64,000 bases of DNA from contig CALNHX010007453.1 of NCBI GenBank assembly GCA_940337035.1, positions 1 to 64,000 of the forward strand. Reading direction: 5' to 3'. The position numbers and the translations under genes were made by a program. Below, piece by piece: positions 1-9,984 of the stretch (position 1 is its first letter; each line of letters opens with the position of its first letter). This DNA comes from Agriotes lineatus (lineage: Eukaryota; Arthropoda; Insecta; Coleoptera; Elateridae). The notes beneath the pieces were generated by a model that saw only the letters and a list, made by a program, of their open reading frames with translations, was not told the origin of the DNA and did no database searches.

Positions 1-20
1 AATATGGCAATTTTGAGGTA

Positions 21-230
21 CAGTGGCGGCCAAAAAAACGGGACACTTTTTTTGACCTAACTCTCAAAATGCGAAAACAATTCTAATTAATAAATGTCAT
101 CAAGTCATTATTCAGATCCAAACAATGACTTTTGACGACATTTATTAATTAGAATGGTCAGTGTCAGCACTTGTTTTCGCATTTTGAAAATTAGGTAAAA
201 AAAAGTATCCAGGTTTTTTGGCCGCGACTG
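21..230. mobile_element. Tc1/mariner-type foldback MITE
   Basis: The two halves are inverted repeats of each other over about 90 bp. The ends read CAGTGGCGGCCAAAAAAAC and, inverted, CAGTCGCGGCCAAAAAACC. The element is flanked by TA on both sides (19-20 and 231-232), the target duplication typical of Tc1/mariner elements. It has no coding capacity, so it is non-autonomous. Assignment to the superfamily rests on the CAGT-GCGG-CAAAAA end motif and the TA duplication. Confidence 0.75.
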
Positions 231-232
231 TA

Positions 233-455
233 CGTAATTGAAATTAGAATAATTAAAGTTACATACAATTTGTATTTAATAATGCCCCAATTGATCGTCA
301 CACCAGTTTCTAGTGGCGTTATAATATCATTATCTAATTTAAAAGTTAATTTCGATTTTTCGAACAACTGGCAAAAAATCCAATGTGAAACGCAGCAGTT
401 TTGTTTAGCTACCAAAATTTTGACAATAATATTAAACAACATCAGGGTATCTATA
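233..455. repeat. Dispersed repeat, copy 1 (inverted copy at 32405-32729)
   Basis: This AT-rich segment is recognisable in reverse complement at about 32405-32729. Shared stretches include the sequence next to the MITE (gtaattgaaattagaata) and the block around caccagtttctagtggcg. No protein is recognised in either copy. In both copies the segment abuts a CAGT-GCGG MITE at the same point. Confidence 0.6.
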
Positions 456-467
456 ATAGTAATTTAC

Positions 468-555
468 GATACAAGTGCGTAAAGCTAGTCTTTAGTCACG
501 AGTGGGGCAGGATTAAGCCCCGCGAGTGACTAAAAATGCTTTACGCATGTGTATC
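468..555. repeat. Short near-perfect hairpin
   Basis: An 88-bp stem-loop. gatacaagtgcgtaaagc pairs with gctttacgcatgtgtatc, and ctttagtcac plus ggggc pairs with gcccc and gtgactaaa. The apex carries a CCCCGCGAGT motif like those at the tips of other hairpins in the window. It abuts the next repeat without a gap. Confidence 0.7.
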
Positions 556-1003
556 GTACAATATTTTTTCGACGACTGGCATCGAAAGTAGATTTTTCTC
601 ACTGTCATTTGACAACAGAAAGTTGACATTTGCCGCTGAGCGTGCGTTTTCATCTTTTTGCCGCTCGCCGAGCGTTTTGGGTTTCCGCGTGAACACATTA
701 GGTAGCCACGTCCGAATGTTTCCTTGACAACGCCCGTCATTTGTGGAAATAATCGCGTCACATGTCATTCAGACTGCGCGAGTAATGTTAACTTGATTGT
801 CAATTAATTTTTGCGATAAAACGAAATTTGATATTTTCCTTTAATAAAATGCTCAGTCGTCGAAAAAATAGTATGTATATTTCGAGCTAAAAGTGCGCTT
901 GCCGCTTTTGCATGATTGCTGATTTCGGCTTTGCCTCAACCAGCAATATTCATGCGCAAGCGGCAAGAATGCACTTTCAGCTCTTAACATACAATATACT
1001 ATT
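555..1003. mobile_element. Composite foldback repeat, copy 1 (second copy 47099-47539)
   Basis: About 440 bp occur again at 47099-47539 in the same orientation with few differences. It holds two inverted-repeat units. The outer one is bounded by ttttttcgacgactg and its complement near 855-870. The inner hairpin (about 866-1003) is bounded by aatagtatgta and its complement, with arms around gtgcgcttgccgcttttgcat. Short open frames inside are not protein-like. Probably a non-autonomous DNA transposon pair inserted one beside the other. Confidence 0.7.
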
Positions 1004-1890
1004 ATCTGCCATAAAATTAAGAAAGATATTTAAATGTAAATTAGGATTACTAGCAAAGAGTCATTATTTTACGTGGTTACAAATTCTATTTTCATCGGTG
1101 TTGTTATAGACTATTAAACAAATTAATTTTAGTGTCGTTAAGAGCTTCACTCAGTGCAGTAATGGATAGATATTACCGCAATTAGTGCGGTAGTGGATAT
1201 TACCGCACTCTTTCTATACAAAAAATACATTGAATCGCAATTTATTGATGAAGATAAAATATTGAGGCAAAAGGTACCTACCTAGATGGTGAATCGTGCG
1301 TGTTGTTAGCTACGTAATGAAACTCGATTTCAGGCCTTTGCTAGCGATACCTACGAACACGTAACTAAGAAACCACATTACTTTAGTGATAGATATAAAT
1401 CAAACCAGATCAGCAAAACAAAAGTTTTTACGTTAAATTTTAGTAATTATATATTACACACTACAAAGAGAAATAATAATTGAATGTAAATATTTGTTGA
1501 AATAATAAAAATATGTTGTTCTTCATTGAAACTGCTTTAATTCTCTAGTAAATTAAAACACTTTTATTTCACTTGTGAATAATAGACTTTTTATGAAGGT
1601 TGTTATGGAGTTAATAATGTCACTTTAAACTGTCAAAATTCAATAAAAACATATAATTAAGTTTTCTGTAAGAAAATATAGTATATTCAAAAAGTATTTT
1701 CATCTAGAATGGCAGTGGAAAATTTCTTAATTTATTAATGCAACTATAACTCACAAAGCAAATGTAAAATTTTGACATTAAGTATAAACGTAGCAACATT
1801 CATACCTGAAGAACTATTCCATGGCAATACTAAATGAAAATAATTTTGATCATACTTTACTTAAAATGCTTCTGCTTCTATTAATACAGG
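1004..1890. other. No gene seen; one short hairpin at 1153-1209
   Basis: AT-rich sequence without a convincing coding frame. A hairpin at 1153-1209 has arms built on AGTGC-GTAAT. The end of the stretch (cttctattaatacag, to 1890) looks like a 3' splice site feeding the MULE-like exon that follows, so part of this may be intron of that gene. Confidence 0.5.
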
Positions 1891-2076
1891 TCAAATAGAA
1901 TTTCTGGTTTTAGTTAAGGAAATTAGGAAATCAGCCATGGCTAATTAGACAGGATGACACTAAACTGGCCATTGATGCCACTTTTAATGTATTTTCTACA
2001 TTAGACGGGCTTAGTCAGATGTTAACCATGCAAATAATTGTGGACAATTTGGCAAGAAACAATTATTTGCAATAGG

Positions 2077-2205
2077 TGTTGCTTTACATCAAAACAAGCG
2101 CCATCTGTAAAAACTATGTAAACTATGTATTATTTCCGGTTTGAAATAAAAGTTAGTTATGGACGAACTCTTGTCGTGTTTGCATGCGTGTCGCTCTGCT
2201 CAATA
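2077..2205 (+). repeat. Copia 5' LTR
   Basis: Begins TGTTGCTTTACATC and ends CTCAATA. It contains TTTGAAATAAAAG, a plausible polyadenylation context. It is one base different from the 3' LTR. Confidence 0.93.
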
Positions 2206-2221
2206 GGTTATGTGCCCAGGC
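2206..2221 (+). promoter_or_regulatory. Copia primer-binding site
   Basis: GGTTATGTGCCCAGGC starts immediately after the LTR. It closely resembles the Drosophila copia site, which pairs with an internal part of initiator tRNA-Met rather than with its 3' end. The half-tRNA primer is known for copia; its use here is inferred from the match. Confidence 0.75.
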
Positions 2222-2279
2222 AATTGAGTTCATAAAGAAGCTTTGCAGATTAAACACGTGTTCTAATTAACTCGCGGAT

Positions 2280-4595
2280 ATGGCCATGCTGGATGACTTA
2301 AATGGTTGCGTTAATGGTGACGTAAAAGACGAGAACAAAGACGCAAAAGCAAAGGCGAAACTGGTTTTAACGATCGATCCCTCGCTTTACGTGCATATCA
2401 AGGAAGCGACAACAACAAAGGAAATGTGGACCAAGTTGCAAAAGCTGTTTGCTGACACCGGTTTTTCCAGGAGAATTGGGTTGTTGCGAGCGTTAATATC
2501 TATCAGGTTGGATGACTGTGATTCAATGGAGTCGTATGTTAATCAGCTTATGGAAACGGCGCAGAAATTAAAAGGCACAGGCTTTCAAATAGACGACAAA
2601 TGGATTGGTTCGTTATTATTGGCAGGTTTGCCTGAAAAATATGCACCAATGATAATGGCGATCGAACATGCTGGAATTGATTTAACGGCCGACAGCATTA
2701 AAACAAAGTTGATGGACATGGAACCAGTAAGGAATGCAGGAAATGCATTTGTTGGCGGGAAGTTCAACAAAGGCAGGTATACAGCTGCAAGAAATGCGGA
2801 TAGTTCAAATGCTACAAATGCAGGTAGTTCAAATGCAACTGTCAACAATGTCAAAATCATCAAGTGCTACAAATGTAAACAAGTGGGTCACTATAAAAAC
2901 AAATGCCCAAATAAAAGTGACACAAAAACTTCAAATGCTTTTAGTGCGGTATTTTTAAGTGGACAATTCAGCAAGCAAGATTGGTACGTCGATTCAGGAG
3001 CGAGTGTGCACTTAACAGTTAATAAAAGTTGGTTACAGAACATAACAACAAAAACTGAGTTAAATGAAATTGTGATTGCCAATAATCAAAAACTATCGGT
3101 ATCTTGCGCGGGTAATGTAAACATTGTCACAGTAGTAGGTGAAAATAATTATGATATAACTATAAGTAATGCTGTTTGTGTTCCCAGTTTGACAACAAAT
3201 CTTCTGTCAGTCAGTCAGCTGATTCGGAATGGAAATACAGTGAAGTTCGAAAAGAATGGTTGTAAAATTTACAATAAAGACAATGTGTTGGTAGCTACAG
3301 CTGATTTGTTGAACAATGTATATAAATTAAATGTCAAAGAAAAATATCAGTGTTTTTTAGCATCTTCAGCTGCCGTCAGCAGTGAAGTTTGGCATCGTAG
3401 GCTTGGACATATTAATTATAACGACCTACGGAAGATGCAGGTTGGCATTGTTGAAGGTATATTGTTTAAAGCGGAGACGAACATGCAGAAGAAATGTACA
3501 GTGTGCTGCGAAGGTAAGCAAACAAGACTTCCTTTCAAACATAAGGGCACTAGGGCTAGCAGATTACTAGAAGTTGTGCATACTGATGTTTGCGGACCAA
3601 TGGAGAACCGATCAATCGGAGGTTCGAAATATTTTCTTCTTTTTGAAGATGACTACAGCAGAATGACCTTTGTTTATTTTTTAAAAAACAAATCTGAAGT
3701 CATCGAACGTTTCAAGGAATTCAAAAGTCTTGTTGAGAACCAGAAAGAATGTAAAATAAAAACCTTGCGATCAGATAATGGAGGCGAGTTCTGCAGCCAA
3801 GAAATGGAGCAATTTCTCAAAAAGAATGGCATTGTTCACCAGACGACAAACCCTCACACTCCAGAACAAAACGGACTGGTGGAGCGAATGAATCGTTCAA
3901 TCGTCGAAAAGGCTAGGTGCTTATTGTTCGATTCCAAGCTAGAAATGAAGTTTTGGGCAGAAGCTGTAAATACAGCTGTTTATTTAAAAAATAGATCTGT
4001 TGCAACAGGCTTGGATAGTAAAACTCCTTTTGAAGTGTGGCATGGCAAAAAGCCAGATGTAAGCAATGTAAAAGTTTTTGGAAGTGCTGCGATGGTCCAC
4101 ATCCCGAAGGCAAATAGAACGAAGTGGCACAGGAAATCTAAACAAATGATTTTTGTAGGCTATGGGGAGAATACCAAGGGTTATCGAGTATTCAATCCTG
4201 ATAATGGCACGATCACTTCTAGCCGAGATGTTATAATCATGGAAAACATCAACGAAGAAACGGAGATTGTCATAGAACTAGATTCAGTGGGGGAAATCGA
4301 CAAGGAACCACAATTGGAGGAAGATTCATCAGAAAGTGCTGAAAAAGAAGATGAAAGTGATTCAGAAGTAAGCGAAAGCAATAGCAGTAACCATACATTT
4401 GAGGAAATTCAAGATCAGATGCCAGAAGAAACATTGCGACGGTCAAAACGGGAGCCGCAGCCAAAAAGATTTGAGGACTACGTCACTTATCTGAGTTCGG
4501 CAGGTAATGTAGCAATTGATAATGATCCAGTTACAGTTAAGGAGGCGTTATCAAGACCAGATGGGGAGCAATGGAGGCGAGCCATGATAGAATAA
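2280..4595 (+). CDS. Copia gag-protease-integrase (first part of polyprotein, ends at an in-frame TAA)
   Basis: 771 codons. Gag_pre-like region at about residues 25-150, CCHC zinc knuckle CYKCKQVGHYKNKC at 196-209, aspartic protease motif DSGA at 238-241, integrase zinc-binding HRRLGH...C-C block near 370-410, then the integrase core with D in HTDVCGPM, D in RSDNGGEF and E in PEQNGLVERMN. The usual gag N-terminus (about 50-70 residues with a conserved Trp) is absent: the frame opens just 60 bp after the primer-binding site, so a deletion is likely. The frame stops at TAA 4593-4595, where relatives read through into RT. The same frame stays open on the other side. Confidence 0.92.
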   Translation: MAMLDDLNGCVNGDVKDENKDAKAKAKLVLTIDPSLYVHIKEATTTKEMWTKLQKLFADTGFSRRIGLLRALISIRLDDCDSMESYVNQLMETAQKLKGTGFQIDDKWIGSLLLAGLPEKYAPMIMAIEHAGIDLTADSIKTKLMDMEPVRNAGNAFVGGKFNKGRYTAARNADSSNATNAGSSNATVNNVKIIKCYKCKQVGHYKNKCPNKSDTKTSNAFSAVFLSGQFSKQDWYVDSGASVHLTVNKSWLQNITTKTELNEIVIANNQKLSVSCAGNVNIVTVVGENNYDITISNAVCVPSLTTNLLSVSQLIRNGNTVKFEKNGCKIYNKDNVLVATADLLNNVYKLNVKEKYQCFLASSAAVSSEVWHRRLGHINYNDLRKMQVGIVEGILFKAETNMQKKCTVCCEGKQTRLPFKHKGTRASRLLEVVHTDVCGPMENRSIGGSKYFLLFEDDYSRMTFVYFLKNKSEVIERFKEFKSLVENQKECKIKTLRSDNGGEFCSQEMEQFLKKNGIVHQTTNPHTPEQNGLVERMNRSIVEKARCLLFDSKLEMKFWAEAVNTAVYLKNRSVATGLDSKTPFEVWHGKKPDVSNVKVFGSAAMVHIPKANRTKWHRKSKQMIFVGYGENTKGYRVFNPDNGTITSSRDVIIMENINEETEIVIELDSVGEIDKEPQLEEDSSESAEKEDESDSEVSESNSSNHTFEEIQDQMPEETLRRSKREPQPKRFEDYVTYLSSAGNVAIDNDPVTVKEALSRPDGEQWRRAMIE

Positions 4596-6065
4596 TATGA
4601 ATCCTTCAAGGAAAATGAAGCGTGGGAAATTACAGATATGCCAGGAAGTGCAAGTGTGGTGCAAAGTAAGTGGGTGTTTAAAACCAAAACGGATAGTGAT
4701 GGTAAGGCGAGGTACAGAGCCAGACTTGTGGCAAAAGGCTACACTCAGAAATTAGGCGTGGACTACGATGAAACCTTCTCACCGGTGGTCAGACACTCAA
4801 CACTTAGACTACTAATTGCTTTAGCTGTTAAGTTAGATTTAATCATAATCCATTTAGATGTAATGACAGCTTTTTTGAACGGTCATTTAAATGAGGTGTT
4901 ATATATGAAACAGCCAGAAGGTTTTGAAATCCCAAATTCTACAGGCAAAGTATGTAGGCTGAAGAAAGCTATTTACGGCCTAAAGCAATCCTCAAGAATG
5001 TGGAATAATAAAGTTGATCAGGTTTTGGTTGAAATGGGTTATAGGAAATCAGAACTGGAACATTGTGTATATATAAAAAGTAATGAAAAATTAGTAACAA
5101 TTGTAGCGTTATATGTCGACGATTTTTTTGTTTTTTCCAATGATATTGTTGAAACAAAATCTTTAAAGTTGAAATTAAATGATCACTTTAAGTTAAAGGA
5201 TTTAGGGGAAGCTAAGCAGTGTCTAGGAATGAAAATTAGCAGAAATTGGGAAAAAGGCGTAATAACTTTAGATCAAGAAAATTATATAAATCAAATATTA
5301 AAACGATTTAACATGTCAAATTGTAAATCTGTGTCTACGCCTTTAGAAACTAATGTCGAATTTAATATGCAGGTAGAAACTTGTAGGGATAATATACCTT
5401 ACCAACAATTAGTAGGTAGTTTGATGTATCTAGCAGTACTAACTAGGCCAGATATAGCTTACTCGGTAAGTTTCTTAAGCCAATTTAATAACTGCTACAC
5501 GGAATCCCACTGGATATGTGCGAAAAGGGTGCTAAAGTACTTGCAAGGCACAAAAAGTTATAAATTAGTATTTGAAAAATCGGATGGAGATTTGGAAGGT
5601 TTTGTAGATGCCGATTGGGCAAACGATAAAAACGATCGAAAATCTTATACGGGTTTTATTTTCAAATTATCTGGAAGTGCCATATCATGGGAGAGCCGTA
5701 AGCAAAAAACAGTGGCTTTATCAAGTACAGAGGCAGAATACATGGCAATATCTGAAGCTGCAAAAGAGGCCATATATTTTAGAAATTTAATATGTGAACT
5801 GACAGGAAAGCTAAATTGTATTACACTATTTAACGACAATATGAGTGCACAAAAGCTGGCTGTTAATCCTGTGTATCATAGGCGCTCAAAGCATATCGAC
5901 ACACGGCATCATTTTATACGAGAAGCAGTAGCAAACAAAAATGTAAAGCTGATGCATTTGCCGACAGATGAAATGAATGCCGATATTCTAACAAAAGGTT
6001 TAAATGTAACCAAACACAATAAACTTATGGGTAATTTAGGTTTAAAAGAAATTTGTAAGTTTTGA
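4596..6065 (+). CDS. Copia reverse transcriptase-RNase H (second part of polyprotein)
   Basis: In the same frame as the upstream part and separated only by one stop codon; an internal ATG lies at 4638. Copia RT signature: WVFKTK, ARLVAKGYTQ, DETFSPV, the DVMTAFLNG block carrying the first catalytic Asp, and YVDD in ALYVDDFFVF. RNase H follows with DADWAND, STEAEYMA and a final DILTKG block before the TGA at 6063-6065. All catalytic motifs look intact. The stop at 4593 would prevent RT synthesis unless read through. Confidence 0.92.
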   Translation, partial: YESFKENEAWEITDMPGSASVVQSKWVFKTKTDSDGKARYRARLVAKGYTQKLGVDYDETFSPVVRHSTLRLLIALAVKLDLIIIHLDVMTAFLNGHLNEVLYMKQPEGFEIPNSTGKVCRLKKAIYGLKQSSRMWNNKVDQVLVEMGYRKSELEHCVYIKSNEKLVTIVALYVDDFFVFSNDIVETKSLKLKLNDHFKLKDLGEAKQCLGMKISRNWEKGVITLDQENYINQILKRFNMSNCKSVSTPLETNVEFNMQVETCRDNIPYQQLVGSLMYLAVLTRPDIAYSVSFLSQFNNCYTESHWICAKRVLKYLQGTKSYKLVFEKSDGDLEGFVDADWANDKNDRKSYTGFIFKLSGSAISWESRKQKTVALSSTEAEYMAISEAAKEAIYFRNLICELTGKLNCITLFNDNMSAQKLAVNPVYHRRSKHIDTRHHFIREAVANKNVKLMHLPTDEMNADILTKGLNVTKHNKLMGNLGLKEICKF

Positions 6066-6068
6066 TGT

Positions 6069-6076
6069 AGTGGGGG
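6069..6076 (+). promoter_or_regulatory. Copia polypurine tract
   Basis: AGTGGGGG lies directly before the 3' LTR, the position of the plus-strand primer in LTR elements. It is short and has one T. Confidence 0.6.
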
Positions 6077-6205
6077 TGTTGCTTTACATCAAAACAAGCG
6101 CCATCTGTAAAAACTATGTAAACTATGTATTATTTCCGGTTTGAAATAAAAGTTAGTTATGGACGAACTGTTGTCGTGTTTGCATGCGTGTCGCTCTGCT
6201 CAATA
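6077..6205 (+). repeat. Copia 3' LTR
   Basis: 129 bp, starts TGTTGC, ends CAATA and is followed by the ATAGG target duplication. Confidence 0.93.
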
Positions 6206-8030
6206 ATAGGTACATTACGTTCTTGTAGTTGTTTGAGTTATAGCGAGAAAACAGAAACAGTTCTTAGTAATAAAACATTAATAGATTATTCAACTTAATT
6301 TTTAGAGCAGTGTTTGTTTGCAGTCCATCCCTATATGCTTTTTCTTATTAATAAATAGAAACGAGGAAACATATATTAGAGTACTTCAATACATATGACA
6401 TCAGATGCCACTACACATCGACTATAATAACGCCATTTTGAGCAAGGATTACATAATGCGATAACAAGCATCTTTCCTGAATGTGGTCCTACTAACAGAT
6501 GTTGGTTCAATTAGAACCAGGTTTGTATTTTTTTAAATTTATGAAATACTACATTTGCTTTTTCTACACGAATTTATTATCTGCTTCCTTTTCTAGAGCA
6601 TAGTCAGATGGATTAAAACCTACAATTTACGTCAGTCCATGCAGGACACTGCAACCTGCAAACGAATCATAAAACTATTAATAATGTATTTGTTAATTAA
6701 AGTTGCTGTTAATCCAATTAAAGATAATAAAATAAATTGCACCCATTTAGGCATTTTTTTAAAGATTGCTGCTATTCCACATTTACCAGCAACGGCAACA
6801 GAGGACTTCCCGCAAGATTTTTATATAAGACGAGGTCTTGATATTGTTAAACAATTAGTCAACCAACTGGAACTTCAAGAATTATTCATGGCTTTCTTTG
6901 CATACTTTGAACGGTATAAAATTATTATTTACATAAGCATTTTCACTTGCATATAATGTATTTCAACTTTCTGCATGTTATCGGTAACAAATATTGGTTA
7001 TTTATTTTTATAATTTTACTCTCCACTGATATTTTATTGTTGGTTTGATCAACATTAAAAATTCCATGTACTTTATAGTTTCTGAATGGAAAGAGTTGGA
7101 CCAGAACGGTTAACTACCTACGGTAAGTCATTGCGCACAAATAAGTTTTTAGAGTCGTATCATGGATATTTGCTGCGCCTTATGGGTCCACATCCATCTG
7201 TATGTACTTTTTATGGTAACAATAGATACTTTAAATCATTAATGTAGGTCCAATATATACTTCATATTTTTTTAGAACGTTTACGATATGTGGAAAAAAG
7301 AAATAGAGACGATGTGTCTAACACGTTACATGGTGAAGTGGTATGTTAGAAATGCAGTGTATTTATTTGATTTTGTATTGACATTGTGTAACAGGTACGC
7401 AGAAGAACAATTAATTGTAGAAGTAGGAACAATAATACTAATGCAACTGCTTTGAGGGAAGTTAGAGATGTATATCTCACAGCATTTGCTTTCTTATTAA
7501 AGGTTGGCCACTGCGTCGACACATATTTCCAAGACGTCTTAGGCGCGACAAATGACAGTATGAAACGAAATATTTAATTATTTAAAATATTTGTTTCCCT
7601 CGAATGTATGACGTCTTTTTTAGATGATGACGATTTATTCAATGAGGCTTCAACAAGCTGCTGCTGTAGTTTTTCCACTAATGGCTCCTCCACTTCTCCT
7701 TGCTTAATAGTTGCCAAGACAGGAAAGAGGCCGTGGTAGATTCAGATGCAGAGGCCTTAGCTATGGTAGAAAACAGGCAATTGCAGAAGTTGTTGAAGGT
7801 ATATGTTTATGATTACATTATTGGTTCGTTTAATAATATTCTATTTTTTTAAGTAACTCAAGGCATTTCCAATCTAATCTTAATACATTTACAGAACCCG
7901 CTGCTGAACAAGTGGTGCACAACAGAGGTGACTCATTTATACATTATACAGGGTGTCAACGGAAATGTTGTACTAGGAAAAAGGAAACGTTCAAACTAAC
8001 ATATTCTTTTTTCATAATATTCTTCTTTAG

Positions 8031-8203
8031 CACACGAAGACTGATGCACAGTCTGCTTAGACGAACCGTCAACGATGGCTGTAGTTTCATGTGGGCATCT
8101 GTGTATTTGCCGAGTCTGTGCAGAAGGGCTCTTGGAAAGTGCCAACGTCACGTGTCCGGTTTGCCGTGGGGCTGCAGGAAATATTAAACCGCGTACACAT
8201 TAA
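8031..8203 (+). pseudogene. RING-finger exon of the MULE-like gene
   Basis: The exon starts after the 3' splice site ttcttctttag (AG at 8029-8030). From 8045 it encodes CTVC, then SCGHLCICRVC, then CPVCRG, a complete C3HC4 RING close in style to the C-terminal RINGs of IAP and related E3 ligases (C-x2-C-x11-C-x-H-x3-C-x2-C...C-x2-C). It ends at TAA 8201-8203, overlapped by AATAAA at 8202-8207. An in-frame TGA (8042-8044) sits directly before the first zinc Cys. RING domains normally recruit ubiquitin-conjugating enzymes. The fusion to the MULE exons is inferred from order, strand and splice phase. Confidence 0.7.
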
Positions 8204-8419
8204 TAAATATTTACGTGGTGTGTTGTATTTCAAAATGTAGCGCAATTATTGTGGACGCAAATTTAATGGAGGGGCATCATTTTTCCACACAAATGTGTGT
8301 TGTGCGTTGTGTCGGCGATCGGCCTGTTCGCTGATTTGCAGCGCGGCGCATTGTGCATTTTCTTATTATTAGTAAGTTTTATATTTAGATGATTTCTGAG
8401 GCTTTCACGGCTATTGCCA

Positions 8420-8693
8420 TTAAGTAACAAACGACTTCCGGGATTGGACCGTGTTATGCTTGAGATCGAAAAACTCAACTTTTCGCCCACTTTCGTATGG
8501 GGCTTCATCAGGAGGAAAATGCAAAAAAGCACGGTAACTCAACGTGTTAACCACGCCAGAGGCGACACTCTTTGCAAGGGAAGGGAGAGAAGAGCACGGT
8601 AACTCAACGTGTGAACCACGTCAGAGGCGAAACTCGACATGTTTAGATCTTAATCATAACACGGTCCAATCCCGGTAGTCGTTTGTTACTTAA
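8420..8693. mobile_element. MITE with ~38-bp terminal inverted repeats and internal direct repeats
   Basis: TTAAGTAACAAACGACT at the left is mirrored by AGTCGTTTGTTACTTAA at the right, continuing inward through ATTGGACCGTGTTATG. Inside, a ~43-bp unit starting gcacggtaactcaacgtg occurs twice (8530 and 8596). No coding sequence. Superfamily unknown. Confidence 0.65.
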
Positions 8694-9160
8694 GTTTTAT
8701 ATTTGCAACATATGTGGAAATAAAGAGTAATAACAGAAGATGGAATAAAACAACAAAGATACATTGGCAGTTATTCAAGAGTACCAGAAGCATAAATTGT
8801 TGTGGAATCCTAAACATCAATGGCATTTTGAATATATTCTCTTGATTTTTAGCCCAGTCATATTAATGAGAATTTTAAAATCCACTGATGACATAGAAGA
8901 ACGTTGCGGAATTGTCCTGTGCTTTCATCAATTGCTAATGCCGTTAACAAACCGCTACCGCCATTTTATATTGTATATTGCCATCTAGTAACGTCTTTCT
9001 TATTATTGAGTTTATTTTAATTTTTTCGAATTAAATGGTGCATTATAATACCGGCCGCATATTTCCTTTTTACTAATAATGAGGTAATAAGGCATGGTTA
9101 ATTAATAATTTCCTTCTACAAGTTAGAAAGTTCATTCCTAAATAGTATATTATATACAAA

Positions 9161-9239
9161 GGGACAAAAGTGCATCATTTGATCCCGCGAGTAAAGTCGA
9201 GGGCAATATTACTCAAGGGATCAAAGGCACTTTGGTCCA
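9161..9239. repeat. Stem-loop repeat (family of four), member a
   Basis: gggacaaaagtgc...gatccc pairs with gggatc...gcactttggtcc. The apex contains CCCGCGAGTAAAG. It has the same layout as the hairpin at 9728-9822 but different stem bases. Confidence 0.65.
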
Positions 9240-9393
9240 CAGGTATATATGCTATTTTTGCACTCCCGGAGCACAAATCATGAAATAAATCTGATTTTGC
9301 TGGTTTTAAAATGTATACGTTCGATTTGGAAAAGTGGATGGCTTAGGAAATGTAGATGAGTAACTAAGGTAATGTAAATAATGTCATTTTGAA

Positions 9394-9500
9394 GGACCAA
9401 AGTTCCACTTTTGAGCCCTGAGGGATTAAATAAAAATTTAATCCCTCAGGGATTAAAAGTCTCTCAAAATGATGCCTAAAATAGGTCGTTTAGTCCCGGG
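9394..9500. repeat. Stem-loop repeat, member b
   Basis: A perfect inner palindrome (ccctgagggattaaat with its complement) lies inside weaker outer arms running from aggaccaaag to gtcccggg. Confidence 0.55.
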
Positions 9501-9727
9501 AGTACAAAAAATAAATTAAAGTTAATACAACGCGAAAACATATATGCACCACCAAAATACGTCTACATCAGCACAACGTTGCGCCGCAAACCTCTTTGAA
9601 GTTTAAGTAAAAACCGACCGTTTGTTTCCTTGATTTTACTATACAAATACGATTACAAGTTATTATAATAGTAGAAAACTTTAGGCAGCTAATTTGCATT
9701 GACATTTATAAATAGCTATTTATATAT

Positions 9728-9822
9728 CTAGGGAGCAAAAGTATTCATTTCCTCCCGCGTGTGAATTTAATGCCCTACGCGTTAGCAAGGGAGGAAATGA
9801 ACCTTTGCTCCAGTGATATATA
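9728..9822. repeat. Stem-loop repeat, member c
   Basis: gggagcaaaag...catttcctccc pairs with gggaggaaatg...ctttgctcc. The apex contains CCCGCGTGTGAA. Flanks are TATATA on both sides. Confidence 0.65.
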
Positions 9823-9984
9823 TATGATTTTTTCTTCGAACGAATGTTCCATTGCGCAAAATTTCAAAAATTTTGCTTTAGTAAATCATTACCATGACTC
9901 TAGATTTCTGTAGTAACATTTTGTCTAATTTCCAAATCAGCATAACGTTGTAAAGCTTTGGTGTGATATCCATGGTGACATAAA

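Larger units (their letters stand above)
2072..6210 (+). mobile_element. Copia (Ty1/copia) LTR retrotransposon with ATAGG target duplication
   Basis: LTRs at 2077-2205 and 6077-6205 are 129 bp each and differ at one site (C2170 versus G6170). ATAGG is duplicated at 2072-2076 and 6206-6210. The internal region carries gag-protease-integrase-RT-RNase H in Copia order. The length of 4129 bp is shorter than the usual ~5 kb because the LTRs are short and the start of gag is missing. The near identity of the LTRs indicates recent insertion. The target was an exon of the MULE-like gene. Confidence 0.95.
1891..8203 (+). pseudogene. MULE-transposase-like multi-exon gene with C-terminal RING, disrupted by Copia
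   Basis: Exonic pieces in order: 1891-2076 (DTKLAIDATFNVFSTLDG, the start of the MULE DDE domain), 6211-6520 (HFEQGLHNAI and RCWFN, the second DDE block and C-x-H region), 6597-6913 (SIVRWIKTYNLRQSM onward), 7079-7200 (SLRTNKFLESYHG, the conserved R-TNN-ES-H block), about 7276-7345, 7396-7560, 7622-7798 and 8031-8203 (RING). Boundaries at 6521/6596, 7077 and 8030 fit GT...AG introns. Damage: a frameshift near 1935, a stop in CWFN-stop-NQ, a TGA after 7079, a TGA just before the RING, His in place of the usual Asp before FEQ, and the Copia insertion between 2076 and 6211. MULE transposases cut and paste DNA; whether this was a transposon or a domesticated gene cannot be told here. No terminal repeats were identified. 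Confidence 0.7.

Noticed and set aside
7912..8187. Open frame through the RING exon in another phase (Cys-rich, RRALGKCQRH)
   Set aside because: Shadow of the true RING frame, which holds CTVC, CGHLCICRVC and CPVCR in correct spacing.
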